This document shows positions 47,731 through 56,926 of a DNA stretch of 64,000 nucleotides, in pieces. The notes beneath the pieces are model-generated. The model did no database searches. It saw only the letters and a program-made list of their open reading frames with translations, and had not been told where the DNA came from. Position 1 is the first letter of the stretch, and the number at the start of each line of letters is the position of its first letter. The stretch lies in NCBI RefSeq assembly GCF_009720525.1, contig NZ_CP043930.1, positions 6,708,001-6,772,000 of the forward strand, read 5' to 3'. Made by a program: the position numbers and the translations under genes. The DNA comes from Gimesia benthica (GTDB lineage Bacteria > Planctomycetota > Planctomycetia > Planctomycetales > Planctomycetaceae).

Positions 47731-48939
47731 ATGAATAAGAGTGCCTTTCAACTTGTGATGCCTCTGATTGCCATCGGTCTGTGCTGTGGAGCCGACTGGC
47801 CGCAGTTCCGGGGACCGCTGACCAACAACGTGGCGACTTCGGATACACCGCCGACCCTGGTCGACCAGGAGAGCATTGCCTGGACCGCCGATCTGGAAGG
47901 TCGTGGTGCTTCTGGGCCGATCATCGTGGGAGACAAGGTCTTTTTGACCAGCACTACCGGCTTCAAACAGGACCAGTTGCACGTACTCTGTTTCGATGCG
48001 AAGACCGGCAAGCAGCTCTGGGACCGTCAGTTCTGGGCAACAGGACGGACACAGTGTCACAACAAAATGTGCGTGGCGACGCCGACTCCCGCCAGTGATG
48101 GCAAGCGGGTGTTCGCCACATTCTCGAGTAATGATGTCGTCTGTCTGGACCTGGACGGAAACCTGCTCTGGATCCGTGGACTGTCACACGATTTCCCCAA
48201 TGCGAGCAACAGCCTGGGAATGGCCTCTTCACCCATCGTGGTGGGTGAGACTCTGATCGTACCCGTCGAGAATGACGACGATTCTTTCACCACCGGCCTG
48301 GATGTGAAAACCGGCATCTCCCGCTGGAAAATCAAACGTCCCCGGGTCGCCAACTGGACCTCACCCGCGATTCTGAAAGCCTCTGACAGTGCCGAAACCC
48401 TGGTGCTGTTGCAGTCGAGTGAAGGTGTGGATGCGATTTATCCCGAAACGGGAGATACTGCGTGGAGCTACGAGCAGGGAGCCGGCCGTATTCCTTCGAC
48501 CACGGTCGGAGACAATACGCTGTATATTCCTTCCAACGGTCTCACCGCACTCGTACCCGGGTCCAGCAGCGAACCTCCCAAGGTTCTCTGGCAGGAACAG
48601 AAGCTCTCTCCCGCGACGGCCAGTCCCCTGGTGTATGAGAAGAAAGTCTTCACTGTGAACCGGGCAGGCGTATTGACCTCTGCGAATCCGGAAGATGGCG
48701 AAGTGATCTGGCGTCTGCGGTTAAAGGGGCCTTTCAGTGCGACTCCGATCGCCGCCGGCAAGCATCTGTACCTGGTCAACGAAAAAGGACTGTTACAGGT
48801 GGTGCAGGTGGGGGCAGACGAAGGTAAAGAGACGGGCGAAATCGATCTGAAAGAGACGATTCTTGCCACGCCCGCGATTGCGGATAACGCTCTGTTCCTG
48901 CGCAGCGACAAGCACCTGTGGAAGATCTCTTCCAAGTAG
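47731..48939 (+). CDS. secreted PQQ-type beta-propeller protein
   Basis: This is 402 aa. A short signal peptide is followed by 'DWPQFRGPLTNNVATSDTPPTLVDQESIAWTADLEGRGASGPI'. Repeats with 'LDLDGNLLWIRGLS', 'LDVKTGISRWKIKRP', 'YPETGDTAWSYEQG' and 'NPEDGEVIWRLRLKGP' then follow, with tryptophan-docking blades as in BamB. It follows the HEAT-like protein, and the two may form one secreted assembly (inference). It resembles the gene at 1717-2967 but is not a close copy. Confidence 0.82.
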   Translation: MNKSAFQLVMPLIAIGLCCGADWPQFRGPLTNNVATSDTPPTLVDQESIAWTADLEGRGASGPIIVGDKVFLTSTTGFKQDQLHVLCFDAKTGKQLWDRQFWATGRTQCHNKMCVATPTPASDGKRVFATFSSNDVVCLDLDGNLLWIRGLSHDFPNASNSLGMASSPIVVGETLIVPVENDDDSFTTGLDVKTGISRWKIKRPRVANWTSPAILKASDSAETLVLLQSSEGVDAIYPETGDTAWSYEQGAGRIPSTTVGDNTLYIPSNGLTALVPGSSSEPPKVLWQEQKLSPATASPLVYEKKVFTVNRAGVLTSANPEDGEVIWRLRLKGPFSATPIAAGKHLYLVNEKGLLQVVQVGADEGKETGEIDLKETILATPAIADNALFLRSDKHLWKISSK

Positions 48940-49010
48940 TTTTCCGAGAACTCAAACCGATTCGTACGCCTGTGTCAGCAGGCTGAGCAGACTGAAAAAA
49001 GGGATAACAG

Positions 49011-49406
49011 GTGTCACAACTGCTGGCCGTTGGACTGGGTGGATTTTTCGGAGCGATTGCGCGCTACAGTATCACGGAATTCATGTCACGAAAGTACCCC
49101 GGATTTCCCGCGGGTACCTTCGTGGTGAATGCGACAGGCTGCCTGTTGATCGGCATTCTGATGGCGATCGTCTCGCATAAGCAGATCCACTCTTCAGTGT
49201 GGGTGCATAAACATGTGAGCCTGTTTCTGATTACGGGCATGCTGGGCTCACTGACCACTTTTTCCACGTTCGGCCATGAAACCGTCAGTCTGCTGCGGAA
49301 TGCAGAGATGCATCATGCGTTGATCAACATCGCCGGGAACCTGCTCGTCGGCCTGTTCGCTGTCTGGCTGGGCTGGTCGCTCGTCATGCTCTGGATTCAG
49401 AAGTAA
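49011..49406 (+). CDS. crcB: fluoride channel CrcB (Fluc)
   Basis: This is a 131-aa membrane protein with four spans and the motifs of the fluoride exporter: 'GLGGFFGAIARYSITEFM', 'PAGTFVVNATGCLLIGILMA' with the key Asn, and 'GMLGSLTTFSTFGHETVSLL' with the conserved Thr-Phe-Ser. It starts at GTG 49011, with AAAGGGA upstream. It forms a dual-topology dimer in the inner membrane that lets fluoride leave the cell. No fluoride riboswitch was seen in the 71-base gap before it. Confidence 0.95.
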   Translation: MSQLLAVGLGGFFGAIARYSITEFMSRKYPGFPAGTFVVNATGCLLIGILMAIVSHKQIHSSVWVHKHVSLFLITGMLGSLTTFSTFGHETVSLLRNAEMHHALINIAGNLLVGLFAVWLGWSLVMLWIQK

Positions 49407-49586
49407 TCTGGGCCGGTACATGGGGGAAATCCAGGATTCCCCAGCCGTTCTGAGACCATTTCTGGCTGTTCGACCACCTTCAATCAGTAGTGACACTGAT
49501 ATTATCTCTGCGAATGTTAAGAATTTCTGATTATAACGATTAAGACGCGCGAGGCTTTCAGCCGATATTAAGGCTTAACAGGGGGG

Positions 49587-49626
49587 ATTCTGCCTGACCT
49601 TCTTACGCAGGCAGGCAGAATTTTTA
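49587..49626 (+). terminator. hairpin terminator or leader attenuator before the TIGR03546 gene
   Basis: ATTCTGCCTG (49587-49596) pairs with CAGGCAGAAT (49612-49621) and a T-run follows. It is 180 bases after crcB but only 41 bases before the next ATG (49667), leaving little room for a separate promoter beyond it. Confidence 0.75.
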
Positions 49627-49666
49627 TTCCTTTTAACTCCAATGATATAACGGAGTTCACCCCGAA

Positions 49667-50179
49667 ATGTCTTACTGGCTTCGCTCTCTGCGATTTCTGG
49701 CCAGCGCCTTCAGTGGCGTTTCCTCACCGCGTCAACTGGCCCTCGGGTTCAGTATGGGCATGGTGATCGGTCTGGTTCCCAAAGATAATCTCATCGCCTT
49801 GATGCTGCTGTTCATTCTGGCAAGTTCCAAGGTCAATCTCTGCTCCGCTTCCCTGGCGACCCTCGTCTTTTCCTGGCTGGGTGTTTTGCTCGATCCGTTG
49901 AGTCATCTGCTGGGTAAAAAGGTCCTCAGCGCGCCGTCGTTACAGGGATTCTGGCAAAGCGTGTATGAACTCCCGCTGGCTCCCTGGACTGATTTCAATA
50001 ATACCGTCGTGATGGGTAGCTTACTCTTGGGGCTGTGTCTGTTCTATCCGGCTTATCGACTGACGCGCCCTCTCTTTGAAAAATACACGCCGATTGTGGC
50101 TGAGCGGCTGAAAAAGTACTGGATTGTCAAACTGCTCTGGGGAACCGAAGTCGGTACCGTGGTGGGAGAGGTTTCATGA
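49667..50179 (+). CDS. TIGR03546 family membrane protein
   Basis: This is 170 aa with three or so membrane spans ('ALGFSMGMVIGLVPKDNLIALMLLFILASSKVNL', 'LATLVFSWLGVLLDPL', 'VVMGSLLLGLCLFYPAYRL'). The sequence and size fit TIGR03546, a family of unknown function whose gene lies next to a TIGR03545 gene. Exactly that neighbour follows here. CGGAG precedes the start, and the end overlaps the next ATG by four bases (ATGA at 50176-50179), so translation is coupled. Confidence 0.8.
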   Translation: MSYWLRSLRFLASAFSGVSSPRQLALGFSMGMVIGLVPKDNLIALMLLFILASSKVNLCSASLATLVFSWLGVLLDPLSHLLGKKVLSAPSLQGFWQSVYELPLAPWTDFNNTVVMGSLLLGLCLFYPAYRLTRPLFEKYTPIVAERLKKYWIVKLLWGTEVGTVVGEVS

Positions 50180-51909
50180 AGTGGAATTACCTGCTCCCCC
50201 GCCTGACCCTGGCAGCGATTATCTGGGTCTTTTTTGCCTTCGCCTTCGATCCACTCGTGCGCTCCGGCCTGATTCAAATGAGTCAATCCGTGACGGGAAC
50301 GCAGGTGGAAATTTACGATCTCAAAACCGGCTTCTTTCCCCCGGCGATCAAGACCGGTCCTGTGGCAATCGCCAGTCCGGCCAAGGACAAGAGCTACATC
50401 GCCACGTTTTCTGAGATGGAACTGAAACTCGCGGGACGCCCGTTGCTACAGCGGAACCTGATTGTCGAAGAGGCGGCCATTCTGGGAATGGAATTCAATC
50501 CGCCACGTTCCACTGTTGCGACTGCGGAAGAGAATTCGGAGCCGGGCAGTCACTTTCACTTGAACTTCGCCCCCTTTCGGAAAAAGTCAAAACAACTGGG
50601 CAAGAGCTGGCTGGATGTTTTGAAGCAGTCTGCTGTCGAGCAGCTGGATCCCGATCGTCTGGCAACCGTACGGGTTTCAAAGCAGGTCCAACAGGAGTGG
50701 AAGCAGCGTTTCGCGCAGTATGAATCGAGGGTGGACCAGGTGAAGCTGGAACTGGATTCGGTTCAGGATTCGGTCAAAACCGCCGAGGGCAAGACCCTGG
50801 ATCGAATCAAAACCTACGCGGAGTCGGCTGAACGTGTCGATCTGCTGGTCAAGGAAGGCAAGCAGATGCGGGAGGAACTCAATAACCTGCCTCAACTGGC
50901 ACAGCGCGACTTCCAGCGGATCGAAGAGGCCAAAGATCAGGATCTGGCTCAACTCGATTCGCTGATGGACTCCGTCTCGCCCGATCCAGAGAAAATTCTG
51001 CACGCTCTGATTGGTGAAGAACTCACAGCACAACTGGAAGAGATGACGGGCTGGTCGAGTATGATCTTTCGGACTGTCAGAACCATGCGTGACGAACAGG
51101 AGCCGGAGCGGATGCAGGGGGAATGGATCGATTTCCGACCGGCGGATGCACTGCCGAATGTGTTATTCAAGCAGATCAAAGTGAGTGGAAGCACGCGTGT
51201 GAATCAACAGAAATATCCGTTTCAGGCACTCGTACGGGAACTCTCCTCTGAGCCGAAAGCGTATCGCCGTCCGATTCAGCTGCAGGCACGCGTCGAGGCG
51301 GAAGGAGAAGTCAGGCTCGCGGGAGAACTCAAATTTTATGAGCAGCAGCCTACACACGACTTTCTCGTCAAGTTTGACCTGCCGAAACAGAAAACGATTC
51401 AACTTGAGAATTCCGATAAGTTATCGCTGGCGCTGATCGCGGATCAGACCGAGTGTGAGTCGCGGATTTCGTTTCGGGAAAATGATTTCACGTGCCGGGT
51501 GGAATTTAAACAGACTCCCGTGCGGTTTCAGTTCGATTCTGAGCAGGCAGGCATCAAGCCTCTGACACAGGTCGTCGCCCAGGCTCTCTCCACCATCGAT
51601 TCCATCTCAGCGACCCTGGAGGGATCGGGAAGTTACAGCCAGCCTGTCTGGCGGCTGGAATCGGAAACCGGCGAGCAGATTGCCCGCGGGCTGAAGCTGG
51701 CCTGCCAGGCGGAAATCGGTCGACAGAAGCAGGTACTGGCCCAACAGATCGAACAGCTGGCCCAGCAGGAGCGGGATCAGCTGATAGAAAAGCTGAATCG
51801 CCAGTACTCGGCAGTGATCGCTGACCTGGAAAAAGAAGAGACCCGGGTCCAGTCGGTTATTCAGAAAGTCTCAGGGCGGTCACTGAACATTCGCAGCCTG
51901 TTGCGTTGA
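50176..51909 (+). CDS. TIGR03545 family protein, AsmA-like flavour
   Basis: This is 577 aa. An N-terminal membrane anchor ('LTLAAIIWVFFAFAFDPLVRSGLI') precedes a large periplasmic part that starts with 'GTQVEIYDLKTGFFPPAIKTGPVAI'. A coiled-coil region spans about 160-275, with beta-rich parts before and after it and a second coiled coil at 515-565. The order and overlap with the preceding gene match the TIGR03545/TIGR03546 pair. The start is reminiscent of AsmA-like envelope lipid-transport proteins (inference). The function is unknown. Confidence 0.78.
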   Translation: MKWNYLLPRLTLAAIIWVFFAFAFDPLVRSGLIQMSQSVTGTQVEIYDLKTGFFPPAIKTGPVAIASPAKDKSYIATFSEMELKLAGRPLLQRNLIVEEAAILGMEFNPPRSTVATAEENSEPGSHFHLNFAPFRKKSKQLGKSWLDVLKQSAVEQLDPDRLATVRVSKQVQQEWKQRFAQYESRVDQVKLELDSVQDSVKTAEGKTLDRIKTYAESAERVDLLVKEGKQMREELNNLPQLAQRDFQRIEEAKDQDLAQLDSLMDSVSPDPEKILHALIGEELTAQLEEMTGWSSMIFRTVRTMRDEQEPERMQGEWIDFRPADALPNVLFKQIKVSGSTRVNQQKYPFQALVRELSSEPKAYRRPIQLQARVEAEGEVRLAGELKFYEQQPTHDFLVKFDLPKQKTIQLENSDKLSLALIADQTECESRISFRENDFTCRVEFKQTPVRFQFDSEQAGIKPLTQVVAQALSTIDSISATLEGSGSYSQPVWRLESETGEQIARGLKLACQAEIGRQKQVLAQQIEQLAQQERDQLIEKLNRQYSAVIADLEKEETRVQSVIQKVSGRSLNIRSLLR

Positions 51910-52321
51910 TGTCAGGGCGACAGAATGCCGTATTTTCGGGCTGTAGAAGGGCGTGCCCCTGACTGCTGATCGAAAATGCCCTTGATTTCTTTCATATCCT
52001 GATATGATTGATGGTAGGAACGGAGTGCGTTGCAGGATGCGATTATCCTCTTTATCTGCCTTTTCTGGCTGCACCCTCCTGTCCTCAACAAATCATCTCT
52101 GTCTGTCTGCAGCGGTAGAACCGGTGCTGAAAAATCCGTTAATCGTTTCTATGAAGATAAAACCTGTATTTCGCCGTTGAGATCAGCGGGAAATGCTTGA
52201 CTTCAGCTATTTTAAATACAAAACTCATTTATTGACACTGACTTCTAATCAGACAAATTTCAGAGGGTCACAATCGTGTGTTGGGAAGATTGTTTGTTGT
52301 AGTACCAGCGGGGAGTCCTCT
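51910..52321. other. intergenic region before the M24-like gene
   Basis: This is 412 bases. The frame of the following gene is open back to 52193, but the residues before 52322 do not look like the family. No RNA gene, repeat or terminator was identified. Confidence 0.4.
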
Positions 52322-53491
52322 ATGACGATCGTAGCAGTGAATGCTCATGCACCAATTTCTTCCGGAGAAATTCCCACGACAGACCCCCGGCGTGCCACCG
52401 ATGTTGAATACAAGCAGCAACAGGTGATCTCGCTGCTGGAGGCTCATAACCAGGACGCGCTGCTGCTGCAGTCCCCCGAGAATATGGCCTGGTTCACCGC
52501 GGGAGCTGAACTGACCCGTGCTGGATCGAACAATCCCTGTGCTGCGGTTTTCATTACCCCGGATGCCCGGTTGATTGCCTGCAGCAATGTGGACGCGAAT
52601 CAGATTTTTGACCGTGCGATCCCGGGACTGGGCTTCCAGATCAAAACCCGCCCCTGGCACGAACCGTTGTCACAACTGGTGCGGGACCTATGTAAAGGAC
52701 GAAATGTCGCCAGCGATACGGGAGTTGAGGGAACGCTGAACCTCTCCGATGAATTAAGGACCCTGCGGTTTCCGTTTACCGAACTGGAAGGGGAGCGCAT
52801 CCGCGAACTGGGGAAACTGGTTTCGCATGCGGTCGAAGCGACTGCCCGCCGGGTGGAACGGGGAAATACCGAACAGGAAATCGCCGGTTGCCTTTCACAT
52901 CGTCTATTGAAACATGGCGTCAACCCCCGGCGGTTACAGGTGATGGCAGACGGACAGAGTATCCGTTATCGACACTGGGGCTATGGCGAAGACCGCCTCG
53001 AGAGGTACTGTGTGATCTCTGCCGTCGGTTCCCAAAACGGTCTGCATGCGGCTGCGACACGCACCGTATCATTGGGAAAACCTCCTTCGAGTATCATTAA
53101 ATCGCATCATCTGGCACTGCTCATGCAGGCGACCGGAATGTATTTTTCCAAGCCGGACTGGGCTCTGTTTGATACGTGGAACCGGGTGAAACGCATCTAC
53201 GAGAAATACGATTGCCCCGATGAATGGCAGCACGCCGACCAGGCGGACATCATGGGGTATCAGTCGGCTGAGACCTCGATTCTGATCAACAGTGAGTTCA
53301 AGTTTCAGCCCGGCATGGCTGCATTCTGGCATCCTTCCGTTGGTCCCGCGATGACCGGGGATACCATCCTGATCGAAGAGAACGAGACCATCATGATTAC
53401 GCCGATGGAGCAATGGCCCGCGGCCAAAATCATGGTGAAGGAAAACCAGCTGAGCCTGCCTGATATCCTGATTCTGCCTGACGCAGACTGA
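52322..53491 (+). CDS. M24 (aminopeptidase P/creatinase) fold protein lacking metal ligands
   Basis: This is 389 aa from ATG 52322. The N-terminal part is creatinase-like ('ALLLQSPENMAWFTAGAEL') and the C-terminal part has the pita-bread order of M24. By eye alignment the five metal ligands are all replaced: the two Asp by Ala234 and Ala244 ('ISAVGSQNGLHAAATRTVSLG'), the His by Tyr313, and the two Glu by His337 and Gly346. Neighbouring conserved residues such as the TRT at 246-248 are kept, so it looks like a true homologue without the metallopeptidase chemistry. A binding or regulatory role is likely but unproven. Confidence 0.75.
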   Translation: MTIVAVNAHAPISSGEIPTTDPRRATDVEYKQQQVISLLEAHNQDALLLQSPENMAWFTAGAELTRAGSNNPCAAVFITPDARLIACSNVDANQIFDRAIPGLGFQIKTRPWHEPLSQLVRDLCKGRNVASDTGVEGTLNLSDELRTLRFPFTELEGERIRELGKLVSHAVEATARRVERGNTEQEIAGCLSHRLLKHGVNPRRLQVMADGQSIRYRHWGYGEDRLERYCVISAVGSQNGLHAAATRTVSLGKPPSSIIKSHHLALLMQATGMYFSKPDWALFDTWNRVKRIYEKYDCPDEWQHADQADIMGYQSAETSILINSEFKFQPGMAAFWHPSVGPAMTGDTILIEENETIMITPMEQWPAAKIMVKENQLSLPDILILPDAD

Positions 53492-53670
53492 GCGACAGCA
53501 CCGGCTGAGACAAACTGTTCTCAAATCGGTTCCCAATCACGCTTTGGCTTGTTTCGCTCTTGTCAAACTGCCTCAATCCAATCAAGATGCGGAGATAACG
53601 GTGTTCACTGTGAACCTGCAGCGGACTTCTCTCCTTCAATCCTGATCCTCATTGATGTGTGTTGACTGGT

Positions 53671-54666
53671 ATGGCAGCTGCTGACAGCGCTGGTAATTCG
53701 AATGAGCCTGCTCCGGCTCCTCTGCTGGAGGAATTTCCGGAACCGCTGGAATTGTCGGAAGATGTCTCGCGGGTTCGTCGCCGCAGAACTTCCCGGCTCA
53801 TGCGCGTGGCCTGGGTGGGAATCAATGTCCGCCTGTTCGTGATTGTGATGGAGCTGGTGGGACTCTGGTTTCTGGGGCATTCGGTGCTGCTGGTCGATGC
53901 CCTGGCGAGCTGTGCTGATGTGTTTACTTCGCTGGCAATTCTGTTCGCGATTCGTCTGGCAGAACAGCCTCCCGATGAAGACCATCCTTTCGGGCATGGT
54001 CGCTATGAACCGCTGGCAGGATTTCAGCTGGGCATCTTGATTCTGGTGGTCGGAACAGGCACATTCTTCTATCAGCTGGTAGCGGCTTTCAGCCATGTTC
54101 AGTACGAAGTGATCGGCTGGGTGAGTTGGACCATTCCCCTGTTCGCTGCCGTATTGCTGGAAGTGACCTGTCGTGTGGTACTCCGTATGGCCCGTCAGGA
54201 GAAGAGCTCGGCGATGATAGCCGAGGCTTATCATTATCGAACCGATGCCCTGACCAGCTTCCTGGCGGCCCTGGGGCTGCTGATTGCCAGCTGGATCCCC
54301 GGATACGGTCATTTGATCGATCACATCACAGCAATGCTGCTGGCGTTAATCATGATCTACCTGGGCTGGGTCGCTGCCCGGGAGAACCTGCACGAGCTGA
54401 CCGATAAGATCCCCGATCAGAAGTATTTTGATCAGGTGCGGGCTTCTGCCCTGAAGGTCGCAAGGGTGCTGGATGTGGAAAAGGTCCGGATACAGACTGC
54501 AGGGCCTGACGCGCATGTGAATATCGACATTGAAGTCAACCCGAACGAAACCGTTGATCAGGCCCATCTGACGGCCCAGCAGGTCCGCCAGCAGATTCAG
54601 CACGACTGGCCTTCCGTGCGGGAGGTTGTGGTGCATGTCGAGCCCTACTACGAAGATGACCATTAA
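53671..54666 (+). CDS. cation diffusion facilitator (CDF) metal transporter
   Basis: This is 331 aa from ATG 53671; a GTG four codons earlier is possible. Six membrane spans carry the metal-site pairs: Asp-x-x-x-Asp in 'LLVDALASCADVFTSLA' and His-x-x-x-Asp in 'EAYHYRTDALTSFLA'. 'DEDHPFGHGRYEPLAGF' is the classical CDF loop. The cytoplasmic C-terminal domain (about 250-330) ends in 'REVVVHVEPYYEDDH', and its last residues could bind metal. It exports Zn, Fe, Mn or a similar ion by proton exchange; the ion is not predictable here. Confidence 0.93.
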   Translation: MAAADSAGNSNEPAPAPLLEEFPEPLELSEDVSRVRRRRTSRLMRVAWVGINVRLFVIVMELVGLWFLGHSVLLVDALASCADVFTSLAILFAIRLAEQPPDEDHPFGHGRYEPLAGFQLGILILVVGTGTFFYQLVAAFSHVQYEVIGWVSWTIPLFAAVLLEVTCRVVLRMARQEKSSAMIAEAYHYRTDALTSFLAALGLLIASWIPGYGHLIDHITAMLLALIMIYLGWVAARENLHELTDKIPDQKYFDQVRASALKVARVLDVEKVRIQTAGPDAHVNIDIEVNPNETVDQAHLTAQQVRQQIQHDWPSVREVVVHVEPYYEDDH

Positions 54667-54689
54667 CGGGTCTTCGAGTACTTGCCCCT

Positions 54690-54717
54690 CATCCGCTTCC
54701 TGTATTAGAAGCGGATG
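54690..54717. other. hairpin across the end of the porin gene
   Basis: CATCCGCTTC (54690-54699) and GAAGCGGATG (54708-54717) form a perfect 10-bp stem whose 8-base loop ends in the porin stop codon (54705-54707). There is no T-run on either strand, so it may act as a 3'-end stabiliser or a Rho-type end rather than an intrinsic terminator. Confidence 0.5.
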
Positions 54718-56138
54718 ATCACGTCGCCACCCAGCAGGACCTGGTAATCAGACTGGAAGTTTCGGTAAGGTCCCTGAACGTTGAGCAGAGGAGCCCGGGT
54801 ATCAGACCAGTCGAACCGCAGTTCCGGTCGAACAGTAACGCAGGGATGTGGTCGCCAGTTGGCACCCACGGTCAGCCCGTAATAGTTTCCGCCGGTGGCC
54901 AGGAACTCAGGTACCTGCAGTACCCGTGAGAAGTTCTGATCCCGGAAGTATTCGAAGCGGGCACCCACGGCAAATTTATCGGTGATGTCGTAGAACAGGT
55001 ATTGATTAAAGGAGTACCATTTGGCAGGAACGACCTGGAACTGGTTATTGATAGTTCCGTTGTCCTGAATACCGAAATCGCTCTGGAAGACGTAAGTCAG
55101 GCAATCGGTGAAGTCGTGTGACAACACGAAGCTGATCAGGGTCCGGTTGGCGGTATTGCTGAATCCATTGTCCTGATCGCCCGAAGTCAGGGTCAGGTTG
55201 ATGCTGGTGTCTTCATTGGCGCTGTTCCAGCCGATACCTGCCAGCAGTTCCCCATCGTCATTCGGATCTTCCCAGGCATCCCAGCCCCGAGCAACACCGG
55301 CCAGTACCTGCAGTTGATCATTGATCTGGACTGTGCCCAGGACACCGGTATGAGTGAAGGGCTCACCATACTGCATGCTATAAGAGTGTGAGTAGAAGAA
55401 GTTCTTCGGGGCCATCACGCTTTCATAACCGATGGGCGTATAAAAGTGACCGGCTTTGAAGCTGACGCCAGACAGGAAGGGCAGATAGAATTCTGCATAT
55501 AACTGAGGCATCGCCAGGCCGTACATGGCATAATTATATCCGCCGCTGCTCCGAGGTCCGTTGGAGCTGTTCCAGTGAGGGGCTCCATCAGAGCGGGTTT
55601 CCAGACCGAGTGCGGTTGTGTAAAAGTAGTCAGTACCGTAGAGCAGGTCTCCGCGGAAACCCCAGTCGAACTCATCGCCGCCGTAGTCAACGGGACGCTC
55701 GACGAACAGGTACAGCTGATTCATCTGGTATTCGTTGGAGCGGTCGTTGAATGTGACAGGCAGGTTGAAGTTGTTTGATGGTTTCTGGAAGTTGCCTGTG
55801 AAACCCTGGTCCAACCAGCCGCCAACGCGAACCCGCTGAGAGTTCATCGAAGGGTAGATCGGTGAATGACGCATCAGAAACTGCTCAAGGAAATTGCAGC
55901 ACTGGCATTCGGGCAGGCAGATCTGATTCACGCAGTCCTGAGCGGCCATGGCATCAGGAGCGCAAACTGCTTCCTCAGCTACGTTTAGCGAGATCGGCTG
56001 GTACAGGCTCTCTTCCGTGCTCGGAGCCGATTCGTCAAGGTAGCCGGGTGCCGGGTAGGTTTCACCACCGAAAACGATACCGTGAGTACTGATCGCGAGA
56101 GCAACCACAATCCATTGTGAAAATTTATTCATTCGCAT
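54705..56138 (-). CDS. outer-membrane beta-barrel porin, OmpL-like (BBP2 type)
   Basis: This is 477 aa from ATG 56138 (GGAAA upstream); ATG 56132 is equally possible. A signal peptide is followed by an acidic, Cys-rich segment ('EAVCAPDAMAAQDCVNQICLPECQCCNFLEQFL') and a long run of amphipathic beta strands. 'RVGGWLDQGFTGNFQKPSNNFNLPVTFNDRSNEYQMNQLYLFVERPVD' and the C-terminal 'YQVLLGGDVIIRF' fit the beta-barrel porin-2 family. The terminal Phe is the usual BAM signal. The Cys-rich stretch before the barrel is unusual for a porin. Confidence 0.85.
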   Translation of the reverse strand: MRMNKFSQWIVVALAISTHGIVFGGETYPAPGYLDESAPSTEESLYQPISLNVAEEAVCAPDAMAAQDCVNQICLPECQCCNFLEQFLMRHSPIYPSMNSQRVRVGGWLDQGFTGNFQKPSNNFNLPVTFNDRSNEYQMNQLYLFVERPVDYGGDEFDWGFRGDLLYGTDYFYTTALGLETRSDGAPHWNSSNGPRSSGGYNYAMYGLAMPQLYAEFYLPFLSGVSFKAGHFYTPIGYESVMAPKNFFYSHSYSMQYGEPFTHTGVLGTVQINDQLQVLAGVARGWDAWEDPNDDGELLAGIGWNSANEDTSINLTLTSGDQDNGFSNTANRTLISFVLSHDFTDCLTYVFQSDFGIQDNGTINNQFQVVPAKWYSFNQYLFYDITDKFAVGARFEYFRDQNFSRVLQVPEFLATGGNYYGLTVGANWRPHPCVTVRPELRFDWSDTRAPLLNVQGPYRNFQSDYQVLLGGDVIIRF

Positions 56139-56926
56139 GTTTTCCAACTCGTGCGATCACCAGATTGTTTATCTGCAGACCTGTCGTTGATTTTTTCCCT
56201 GAATCCAGCTGCAGGATGTCAGGACGAACCGATTCAGCTCAAACAATGTATTTGTAAAACAGAATGACCTGATTCCGTGGATTCAGGCCTCGATAGAGGT
56301 AGAAATCCCGCGGGAGAGTCATAATCACTCTTCTTCACTCTAGTTCGGTATGTGGGATCAGCTCTGGCGAATCAATTTAGAGCTGAACAGGTCTCTTCAT
56401 ACTGATTTTCGGTTGCAAACGTTAACTTTCCCTCTGGATTGCCTATTTTACGGGGAAAGATCGTGCCTGAAGGTCCCTGTGTGTCACGTATCGGAATCTG
56501 TTGATCTCTTATTGGATTTTGTTCAGGTTTCTTATCAAGCGTGTTGCCTAAATGAAACTTTCTTGTTGAGTTAAGGCATCAGCATGTCCTATCCCCCCTA
56601 CTGAACATGAAACTCATTTTTGCGCTGATCTTTACGAAGGTCCTACAACCTGAACTAGATCTCCTAAACATTCCAGATTGCCTTTTTATTAATTGCAATT
56701 CCTTCACGCGTAGGCAAAGATATTTCATAAATTGCATTATTGGCTGAAAACTTGAGCTAAAAATGCGTACTCAAAAAGAAAAAAACGTATTTCGAGCAAG
56801 TGGCTGACTGTTAGGTTTAATTAGCTTAATCGTCAAAGTATGTGTCTATTTCGACAGTAAATATCCTCATCTGCCATACCTGTATATTCTTTGACCACGA
56901 TCCAATCCAATACGAGTAAAAACACT
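56139..56926. promoter_or_regulatory. long A/T-rich region between the porin and the giant surface-protein gene
   Basis: This is 788 bases with no supported gene (the longest frame, 74 codons, shows no family). It is A/T-rich between about 56500 and 56926. It contains the divergent promoters. No riboswitch or terminator was identified. Confidence 0.5.

Noticed and set aside
48940-49010. Fluoride riboswitch before crcB
   Set aside because: The gap is only 71 bases and lacks the conserved GGNGAUGG and CUGAUGA elements.
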